Origin: Candidatus Zixiibacteriota bacterium | Lineage (GTDB): Bacteria > Zixibacteria > MSB-5A5 > GN15 > PGXB01 | Reading direction: 5' to 3' | Assembly (NCBI GenBank): GCA_003641425.1 | Contig: QNAH01000180.1 | Coordinates: forward strand, 1 to 6,000 | Length of the DNA: 6,000 nucleotides | Part shown: piece after piece, positions 1 to 4,778 of the stretch | How positions within the stretch are numbered: the stretch's first letter is position 1 | Layout: each line of letters begins with the position of its first letter | Made by a program: the position numbers and the translations under genes | Notes under the pieces: model-generated | The model's input: the letters and a program-made list of their open reading frames with translations, nothing else | The model's database searches: none | What the model was told of the DNA's origin: nothing

Positions 1-34
1 ACATCGAATATTTTTATAAATCAGGGGAGTACTA

Positions 35-547
35 ATGGACATACTTGAATTTGCAATGCAGATGGAGCTCGACGGTAAGGCGTTTTATGAGCAGCAGGCG
101 GCGGCAACAGCGAATGAGGGATTGAGACAGATATCGCTGTCGATGGCTGAGGAAGAGGAGCGCCACTATAATTATTTCAAGCGGCTGAAGGAAAATCCGG
201 ATGATATAAATGGCGTCTTTACGGGTCCGCAGACGGTTAAGAAGATAAAGAATGTTTTTGAGCAGATGGCCGACAACCCGGGCGGGATGCAGTTTGGTAA
301 TGATGAGATTTCGGCCTGGAAGGAGGCTTTAAAGGTCGAGGAGAAGTCGAAGAAATTTTATGAGGAGCAGGCGGAGAAGGAGGCGGATCCGGGCCGGAAG
401 CGGCTGTTTTTGAAAATTGCGGGAGAGGAGCAGAATCATATTTACATGATCGACGGTGTGTTGATGTATGCCAAACAGCCGCAGACTTTTGCCGACAGCG
501 CCCAGTTCAAGAATTTCCGGTCGCTCGAGGGCTGGGGGCAGGATTAA
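35..547 (+). CDS. Rubrerythrin/ferritin-like diiron protein, no rubredoxin domain
   Basis: A 170-residue soluble protein of the rubrerythrin diiron-domain family. It is expected to be a cytoplasmic four-helix bundle binding two irons, with a likely role in peroxide detoxification or iron handling. The sequence shows two matching halves offset by 91 residues. Half one has E11...FYE(17-19) and E41-x-x-H44; half two has E102...FYE(108-110) and E132-x-x-H135. These are the expected carboxylate and histidine ligands, so the diiron site looks intact. There are no cysteines, so the C-terminal rubredoxin domain of classical rubrerythrin is absent, and its electron donor must be a separate protein. 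There is no signal peptide or membrane segment. The start ATG follows an AGGGGAG ribosome site (23-29) at 5-base spacing. The gene ends at a strong terminator and so appears to be a separate unit from the downstream operon. Family assignment is firm; physiological substrate is inferred. Confidence 0.9.
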   Translation: MDILEFAMQMELDGKAFYEQQAAATANEGLRQISLSMAEEEERHYNYFKRLKENPDDINGVFTGPQTVKKIKNVFEQMADNPGGMQFGNDEISAWKEALKVEEKSKKFYEEQAEKEADPGRKRLFLKIAGEEQNHIYMIDGVLMYAKQPQTFADSAQFKNFRSLEGWGQD

Positions 548-581
548 TTCAGTATCATATTATCGGTTAAATGATTTCAGG

Positions 582-609
582 CGGTGCCGGATTTACGGCG
601 CCGTTTTTT
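582..609 (+). terminator. Rho-independent terminator of the ferritin-like gene
   Basis: CGGTGCCG (582-589) pairs with CGGCGCCG (596-603) to give an 8-bp GC-rich stem with one G-U pair and a 6-base loop, followed directly by six T residues (604-609). It lies 35 bases after the stop codon at 547. This is a textbook intrinsic terminator on the + strand and separates the ferritin-like gene from the operon downstream. Confidence 0.85.
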
Positions 610-673
610 AATATCAGGACGGCCATTCTCGGCTTTAAATCATTCTGCCGGAAGTGCCTAAACAATTCGTGTC

Positions 674-694
674 TTTATTGCCTGATTTATTGCC
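674..694 (+). repeat. 9-bp direct repeat TTTATTGCC, two copies
   Basis: TTTATTGCC occurs at 674-682 and again at 686-694, a 12-base period, in the non-coding interval between the terminator and the operon promoter. It could be a tandem regulator-binding site upstream of the promoter, but two short copies in AT-rich DNA can arise by chance. Apart from this repeat I see nothing recognisable between 610 and 720. Confidence 0.3.
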
Positions 695-719
695 GGATAA
701 GGGCTTAAAGGATTATTTT

Positions 720-737
720 AAGTGATTTTTTTCACAA
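720..737. promoter_or_regulatory. CRP/FNR-family-like operator, GTGA-N6-TCAC
   Basis: The sequence AAGTGATTTTTTTCACAA contains a perfect GTGA/TCAC dyad with a 6-base spacer (722-735). That is the geometry of CRP-type sites (TGTGA-N6-TCACA), with the left half matching 4 of 5 and the right half 5 of 5. Its centre at 728.5 lies 15 bases before the -35 element and about 50 bases before the predicted transcription start. That is not one of the classical CRP activation spacings. Binding by a CRP/FNR-superfamily regulator is inference; the dyad itself is plain in the sequence. Confidence 0.4.
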
Positions 738-743
738 TATAGC

Positions 744-772
744 TTGACTTTACGGCCTTATTTGATGATAAT
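744..772 (+). promoter_or_regulatory. Sigma70-type promoter of the ATPase-kor-nuo operon
   Basis: TTGACT (744-749) and GATAAT (767-772) each match 5 of 6 positions of the -35 and -10 consensus and are separated by the ideal 17 bases. The DNA just upstream (711-740) is AT-rich, as in UP elements. Transcription would start near 779, leaving a leader of about 100 bases before the ATG at 881. It lies downstream of the preceding terminator and upstream of a run of seven same-strand genes, exactly where the operon promoter is expected. Confidence 0.7.
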
Positions 773-785
773 GAAAAGAAATTAA

Positions 786-851
786 ATGGAGTGGCGGGCA
801 AGTCGGTTTTCCGTCGGAAAATGTGATTTGCCGGTTCTTTTGGTGTTTTGA
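786..851 (+). other. Possible 21-codon leader ORF
   Basis: An ATG at 786 opens a 21-codon frame that stops at TGA 849-851, inside the predicted mRNA leader of the operon. The C-terminal part reads LPVLLVF, so five of its last six residues before Phe are Leu, Val or Pro. The frame overlaps the leader hairpin at 797-832. Only a weak purine-rich stretch (about 774-781) precedes the ATG. It could be an attenuation leader peptide, but a frame this short is easily fortuitous, and there is no homology evidence. Confidence 0.15.
797..832 (+). promoter_or_regulatory. Long hairpin in the operon 5' leader (candidate attenuator or RNA switch)
   Basis: GGCAAGTC (797-804) pairs with GATTTGCC (825-832), giving 8 pairs with one G-U. 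Inside it, TTTTCC (807-812) pairs with GGAAAA (816-821) across a short internal loop. At the DNA level the inner part is a perfect 7-bp dyad, TTTTCCG-T-CGGAAAA (807-821). The hairpin is followed by an interrupted T-rich stretch (835-849), which is a weaker termination signal than that at 604-609. The element sits about 20 to 55 bases after the predicted transcription start. It does not match any riboswitch class I can recognise. It may act as an attenuator, an mRNA stabiliser, or (the inner dyad) a protein operator. Confidence 0.45.
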
Positions 852-880
852 CAACTCCGGCGGTAAAGGATTGGTCAAGT

Positions 881-1603
881 ATGACGGATGACCCGGGTAT
901 TCGCTATCCTAAAATAGATAAACGAATTATCGCCATAGTAGGCGGTTTTGGAAGCGGCAAGACCGAGGTGTCCGTAAATCTGGCCAAGTATTTTGTCGCC
1001 ACCGAGAAGAAGCAAATTTCAATAGTCGATCTGGATCTGGTTAATCCCTATTTTCGCAGTCGTGAGGCGGCGAAGGAACTCGAGGTACTGGGTATCCGGG
1101 CGATCATGCCGCCCGGCGGTTTATATTATGCCGATGTTCCGGTTTTGCTTCCCGAGATAAAGGGGGCTATCGAGCAAAAAGACGGCAAGCTGATTCTCGA
1201 TATTGGCGGTGATGCCCAGGGAACACGGGCATTCGGTTCGCTGGCGGATTCTATCGATCTGGGTGATTATGAGATGCTGATGGTTCTTAACAGCCGCAGA
1301 CCGCAGACATCGGATGTCGCCGGAAGTATAAAAACTATGGAAAGAATCGAATCAACGGCGCGGCTCAAGTTTACAGGGCTGATTTCGAACACGCATATGA
1401 TAGACGAGACCACCCCGGAGATTGTCATCGAGGGTTATGAACTGGCCATCGAGATCAGCCGTGAATTAGGTCTCCCGCTTCAGTTTATCAGCGCCAGGAG
1501 AAGAACACTGGAGGGTATGGACACATCGGTTTTTGAGTGTCCGGTATTGCCGATGACGCGATCCATGCTCAAACCATGGGAAAGAAAAGATAATCCGGTT
1601 TGA
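881..1603 (+). CDS. MinD/CobQ-like P-loop ATPase associated with 2-oxoacid oxidoreductase genes
   Basis: A 240-residue cytoplasmic P-loop protein of the SIMIBI class (CobQ/CobB/MinD/ParA-like fold). Walker A is GGFGSGKT (residues 21-28). Next come a conserved DLDLVNPYF stretch (50-58) holding the probable Mg/switch aspartates, a Walker-B-like LILDIGGD (104-111) and NSRRPQT (137-143). Walker A lacks the signature lysine of true MinD/ParA (KGGxGKT), so ParA-type partitioning is unlikely. I recall similar uncharacterised proteins beside vor/kor genes in Clostridia and other anaerobes. A maturation, metal-cluster or regulatory role is possible but inferred. Start choice: ATG 881 has AAAGGA at 865-870 with 10-base spacing, while the longer in-frame TTG at 848 has no ribosome site and abuts the leader hairpin. 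First gene of the operon; 28 bases precede the next start. Confidence 0.8.
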   Translation: MTDDPGIRYPKIDKRIIAIVGGFGSGKTEVSVNLAKYFVATEKKQISIVDLDLVNPYFRSREAAKELEVLGIRAIMPPGGLYYADVPVLLPEIKGAIEQKDGKLILDIGGDAQGTRAFGSLADSIDLGDYEMLMVLNSRRPQTSDVAGSIKTMERIESTARLKFTGLISNTHMIDETTPEIVIEGYELAIEISRELGLPLQFISARRRTLEGMDTSVFECPVLPMTRSMLKPWERKDNPV

Positions 1604-1631
1604 AATATTTTTTAATTGAAGGGAATGATTC

Positions 1632-1865
1632 ATGCCCGGAGTTAGAATAGACAAGAACTATTGCAAAGGTTGCGAGTTGTGTGTCAGGGCATGTCCGATG
1701 CAGATCCTCAAGATGTCGAAGGACATAAATCTTAAGGGTTATTTTTACGCCACGCTGGCGGAACCGTCGAGGTGTATCGGCTGTCGAATCTGCGCAATCA
1801 CCTGTCCTGATGTGGCCATCGAGGTTCACACACACGGGACGCAATTCGTGCTGTTCGAGTATTAA
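1632..1865 (+). CDS. korD: 2-oxoacid:ferredoxin oxidoreductase delta subunit, 2x[4Fe-4S] ferredoxin
   Basis: A 77-residue bacterial-type ferredoxin subunit. It carries electrons from the catalytic core of the 2-oxoacid:ferredoxin oxidoreductase to the external acceptor. Two complete CxxCxxCxxxCP motifs are visible: C11, C14, C17, C21 and C48, C51, C54, C58. Each set of first three cysteines pairs with the last cysteine of the other set in the usual two-cluster fold. The 26-residue linker between the sets is longer than in minimal ferredoxins and is usual for Kor/Vor delta subunits. The start is set by GAAGGGA (1618-1624) upstream of ATG. It lies just before the alpha subunit gene (12-base gap), the common delta-alpha-beta-gamma order. 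VorD or PorD are alternative names; substrate class cannot be read from this subunit. Confidence 0.92.
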   Translation: MPGVRIDKNYCKGCELCVRACPMQILKMSKDINLKGYFYATLAEPSRCIGCRICAITCPDVAIEVHTHGTQFVLFEY

Positions 1866-1877
1866 CGGGGAGGAATA

Positions 1878-2954
1878 ATGGCTAAGAAATTAATGAAAGG
1901 CAACGAGGCCATTGGGGAGGCGGCGGTATGCGCCGGGGCGTTAAATTATTTCGCCTATCCCATCACTCCCCAGAGCGAGGTGGCGGAATACCTATGCTGG
2001 CGCCTTCCGGAGGTCGGTGGAGCCTTTGTGCAGGCCGAGTCGGAAGTGGCGGTCGGCAATATGCTGTTCGGGGCGGCCTGTTCCGGCAAGCGAGTATTCA
2101 CAACCTCATCGAGTCCCGGTATCAGTCTGATGCAGGAGGCGATTTCGTATATGGCCGGCGCACATCTGCCGGTGGTCCTGATCAATATTATGCGTGGCGG
2201 TCCCGGTCTGGGCGGAATTTTGCCGGCCCAGTCGGATTATTTCCAGGCAACCAAAGGCGGCGGTCACGGTGATTATCGCACGCTTGTTCTGGCGCCGGCG
2301 TCGGTACAGGAAGCGGTCGATCTGACCATCCTGGCCTTTGACCTGGCCGATAAGTACCGTAATCCGGTGATGATCATCGGTGATGCGATGATCGGGCAGA
2401 TGATGGAGTCGGTCGAGTTTCCGGAGAAGTACCGCGAGCAAAACGATCCGGCAGAAAGCGACTGGGCCCTCAACGGGGCCAAGGGTCGGGAATCGCGCAT
2501 TCTCAAATCTCTTTATCTTGATCCTGAAAAGCTCGATGAAAACAGCTTTATGCTGGCCAACAAGTATGACATGATGAAGAAGGATGAGATCCGTTACGAG
2601 TTGTATAATATCAGCGAGAAAAACCGTCTGCTGGTAGTCTCGTACGGAACCATGTCGCGGGTGATCCAGACGGCGATTGATGAAATTGGTGAAGAGGAAG
2701 GGATCAGTGTTGGGCTGATGCGTCCAATTACTCTTTACCCGTTCCCCGGTCAGCAGTTATACGACGAGGCTGTCAAGCCGAATATCGAAAAGGTGTTGAG
2801 TATTGAGATGAGTGTCGGCCAGATGGTCGAGGATGTCGAACGATTTGTCAGGGGCAAGAAGCCGGTTGAATTCAGCGGCCGGACAGGCGGAATCGTGCCA
2901 ACTCCGGATGATGTCAAAGGTTATATCCGGAAATCGCTGGGAATAGAGAAATGA
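1878..2954 (+). CDS. korA: 2-oxoacid:ferredoxin oxidoreductase alpha subunit (KorA/VorB type)
   Basis: The 358-residue alpha subunit of a CoA-dependent 2-oxoacid:ferredoxin oxidoreductase, which converts a 2-oxoacid plus CoA to acyl-CoA, CO2 and reduced ferredoxin. The N-terminal pyrimidine-binding TPP domain (about 10-190) shows YPITP (27-31), AESEVAV (53-59) with the acidic residues expected near the cofactor, and TSSSPGISLMQEAISY (76-91). GGPGLGG (107-113) and KGGGHGDYR (126-134) follow. A transketolase-C-like domain (about 245-350) has VVSYGTMSR (253-261) and the LMRPITLYPFP stretch (280-290). Length fits the family. It starts after a strong GGGGAGG site (1867-1873). By overall look it resembles proteins named VorB (3-methyl-2-oxobutanoate) as much as KorA (2-oxoglutarate), so the substrate stays open. 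Confidence 0.93.
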   Translation: MAKKLMKGNEAIGEAAVCAGALNYFAYPITPQSEVAEYLCWRLPEVGGAFVQAESEVAVGNMLFGAACSGKRVFTTSSSPGISLMQEAISYMAGAHLPVVLINIMRGGPGLGGILPAQSDYFQATKGGGHGDYRTLVLAPASVQEAVDLTILAFDLADKYRNPVMIIGDAMIGQMMESVEFPEKYREQNDPAESDWALNGAKGRESRILKSLYLDPEKLDENSFMLANKYDMMKKDEIRYELYNISEKNRLLVVSYGTMSRVIQTAIDEIGEEEGISVGLMRPITLYPFPGQQLYDEAVKPNIEKVLSIEMSVGQMVEDVERFVRGKKPVEFSGRTGGIVPTPDDVKGYIRKSLGIEK

Positions 2955-2978
2955 TGCTCGAAAATATACGAGGATATC

Positions 2979-3740
2979 ATGATAAATGATGCGACCACAA
3001 TTTTCAAGAGACCCGAATCGTTGAGCGAGACGGTGACCCACTATTGTCCGGGTTGCACGCACGGTATCATCCACAGGATGGTGGCGGAATCGCTTGATGA
3101 ACTCAATCTTCGGGAGCGAGCGGTCGGAGTAGCGCCGGTCGGTTGTTCGGTCTTTATTTATAATTATTTCAACTGTGATTTTATGGAGGCTCCGCATGGT
3201 CGGGCCCCGGCGCTGGCCACCGGATTCAAACGGACGCGGCCGGATATGATCTGCTTCACCTACCAGGGTGACGGCGATCTGGCCTCGATCGGTATGGGCG
3301 AGATTGTCCACGCCGCCAACCGGGGCGAGAAGATCACGGTTATTTTTGTCAACAATGCCATCTACGGTATGACCGGCGGCCAGATGGCCCCGACGACGAT
3401 GCCGGGGCAGAAAACGACGACATCACCTTTTGGGCGAGATACCAATCTGGCCGGTTACCCGATTCGGATGGCTGAGTTACTGGCCACGCTGCGGACGCCC
3501 AGTTTTATCGCGCGCTGCAGTACACAGACACCGATGCATATTGTCGCGGCCAAGAAGATCATAAAAAAGGCGTTTCGTCTTCAGAAAGAGGAAAAGTGTT
3601 TCAGTCTTGTCGAAGTATTATCGACCTGTCCGACCAACTGGGGTATCACACCGTGCGATGCGACCCAGTGGATCATCGATAATATGGAGCCTTACTACAA
3701 ACTGGGTGTATTAAAAGACCCGGAGAAGGGGGAAGGCTGA
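2979..3740 (+). CDS. korB: 2-oxoacid:ferredoxin oxidoreductase beta subunit, TPP- and [4Fe-4S]-binding
   Basis: The 253-residue catalytic beta subunit. It binds the diphosphate of thiamine diphosphate via GDGD (97-100) followed 25 residues later by NN (125-126), the classical TPP motif with Mg ligands. It should also hold the cluster closest to TPP: CPGC (C23, C26), C56 in VGCSV and C217 in STCPTNW sit where family members have their four ligands. EAPHGRAPALATG (70-82) and IYGMTGGQMAPTT (128-140) are strongly family-specific. It acts with the alpha subunit upstream (24-base gap) and the gamma subunit, whose start is 2 bases past this stop. An AGGA at 2971-2974 precedes the ATG. VorA is an alternative name. 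All key residues are present, so the enzyme should be functional. Confidence 0.93.
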   Translation: MINDATTIFKRPESLSETVTHYCPGCTHGIIHRMVAESLDELNLRERAVGVAPVGCSVFIYNYFNCDFMEAPHGRAPALATGFKRTRPDMICFTYQGDGDLASIGMGEIVHAANRGEKITVIFVNNAIYGMTGGQMAPTTMPGQKTTTSPFGRDTNLAGYPIRMAELLATLRTPSFIARCSTQTPMHIVAAKKIIKKAFRLQKEEKCFSLVEVLSTCPTNWGITPCDATQWIIDNMEPYYKLGVLKDPEKGEG

Positions 3741-3742
3741 TC

Positions 3743-4303
3743 ATGGCAAAGCAAAAGGAAGTCGTATTTGCGGGATTCGGCGGACAGGGTGTGATGACGG
3801 CAGGTCAGCTTCTGGCTTACACGGCTATGGAAGAGGGTAAGAATGTTGTCTGGATCCCGTCGTACGGGCCCGAGATGCGGGGCGGAACCGCCAACTGCAC
3901 GATTGTCATATCCGACGGGCGGATCGGTTCGCCGATCATCAACAATCCGATGTCGGCCTGCGTTTTCAACCGCCCATCGCTGGATAAGTTTGGGGCGCTG
4001 GTAAAAAAGGGCGGGTTATTGTTGATCAACAGTTCGCTGATCGATGTCAAATCGGGCCGTGATGATATTACCGAGATCCTGGTTCCGGTCAATGATATCG
4101 CCATCAAAGTCGGCAATCCCAAGGTGGCCAATATGGCCATGCTGGCGGCTTTTATCGAAGCGACCGATGCGGTCTCATTTGATTCTCTGCTAAGTATGAT
4201 GGAGAAGAAAATGGGGGGCGGCAAGAAAAAGGAATTACTGGAGATCAACCACCGCGCCATCGAAGAAGGCCGGAAAGTCGTGACCGGTAAGGTCAACATA
4301 TAG
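3743..4303 (+). CDS. korC: 2-oxoacid:ferredoxin oxidoreductase gamma subunit
   Basis: A 186-residue gamma subunit (pyruvate/ketoisovalerate oxidoreductase catalytic domain family). It completes the KorABCD complex and in related enzymes helps form the CoA-binding side of the active-site cavity. The N-terminal glycine-rich GFGGQGVMTAG (11-21) and the SYGPEMRGGTANC stretch (40-52) are diagnostic. The length is usual for a free-standing gamma subunit, not fused to alpha as in some KorA proteins. Its ribosome site, GGGGGAAGG, lies inside the last codons of korB and the genes are only 2 bases apart, which points to translational coupling and equal subunit synthesis. No cysteine cluster motif is present, as expected. 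Confidence 0.93.
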   Translation: MAKQKEVVFAGFGGQGVMTAGQLLAYTAMEEGKNVVWIPSYGPEMRGGTANCTIVISDGRIGSPIINNPMSACVFNRPSLDKFGALVKKGGLLLINSSLIDVKSGRDDITEILVPVNDIAIKVGNPKVANMAMLAAFIEATDAVSFDSLLSMMEKKMGGGKKKELLEINHRAIEEGRKVVTGKVNI

Positions 4304-4312
4304 AGGTGAAGC

Positions 4313-4777
4313 ATGGTAAATCAGGTAGTTGATTTAGATAGAGTAAAAGAGGTTATCGACCGCAGTCCCAAAAAGCCGGGTTCGCTGATTGGGGTGCTCC
4401 AGGACATACAGCGAGAATTTCATTATCTGCCCAAAATGGCCATGACGGAAACGGCCCGGGAGTTAAATGTCCCGCTAAGTAAAGTCTGGAGCGTGGCGAC
4501 ATTTTACAATGCTTTCAGTTTGACCCCGCGGGGCGAGAATATAATCCGCGTCTGCAAGGGAACGGCCTGTCATATCAAGGGCGCCGATTTGATTCTCGAG
4601 CAGATTGAAACCGGGCTTGGTCTAAAGCCGGGGGATACTTCGGAAGACATGAAGTATACGGTCGAGGTGGTCAATTGTGTGGGAGCCTGTGCCATGGCGC
4701 CGGTGATGATAGTCAACAGTAAGTATCATGGTAATGTCCGCTGTGACAGAGTCCTGAAATTGGTCAAGAAGGTTTGA
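4313..4777 (+). CDS. nuoE: NuoE/HndA-like [2Fe-2S] thioredoxin-like subunit
   Basis: A 154-residue subunit of the 24-kDa NADH dehydrogenase family. It relays electrons between the FMN of the NuoF-like partner and other clusters. It has a helical N-terminal part (about 1-70, with the conserved WSVATFYNAF region at 59-68) and a thioredoxin-like [2Fe-2S] domain with the exact ligand pattern C81-x4-C86 and C122-x3-C126. The length matches bacterial NuoE/HndA/HydC. An AGGTG ribosome site follows the korC stop directly, leaving 9 bases between genes, and the next gene starts after a single base. No proton-pumping complex I genes are present in the window, so a soluble NADH-linked complex is at least as likely as respiratory complex I. 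The nuoE symbol is by family; hndA or hydC could be the better name once the partner is known. Confidence 0.9.
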   Translation: MVNQVVDLDRVKEVIDRSPKKPGSLIGVLQDIQREFHYLPKMAMTETARELNVPLSKVWSVATFYNAFSLTPRGENIIRVCKGTACHIKGADLILEQIETGLGLKPGDTSEDMKYTVEVVNCVGACAMAPVMIVNSKYHGNVRCDRVLKLVKKV

Positions 4778-4778
4778 T

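Noticed and set aside
15..20. TATAAA as a -10 element for the ferritin-like gene
   Set aside because: It would place the transcription start within the ribosome site at 23-29, and no -35 can be seen because the window begins too close; the real promoter is probably left of position 1.
835..849. Reading the leader hairpin plus T-rich stretch as a full intrinsic terminator
   Set aside because: The T-rich stretch is broken by GG and G residues and the stem is less GC-rich than the clear terminator at 582-609, so it is listed only as a candidate attenuator.
1928..2272. A 114-codon + strand frame inside korA in another reading frame
   Set aside because: Its Gly/Arg/Ser-rich translation is a frame-shifted reading of the alpha subunit, which is intact in its own frame.
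2757..3311. A 184-codon open frame on the - strand opposite korA end and korB start
   Set aside because: It spans the junction of two certain + strand genes, shows no family motif and has no plausible ribosome site context; it is a shadow of their codon bias.
3817..4314. A 165-codon open frame on the - strand opposite korC
   Set aside because: Fully antisense to a clear gamma subunit gene, with a low-complexity hydrophobic/Ser-rich translation typical of shadow frames.
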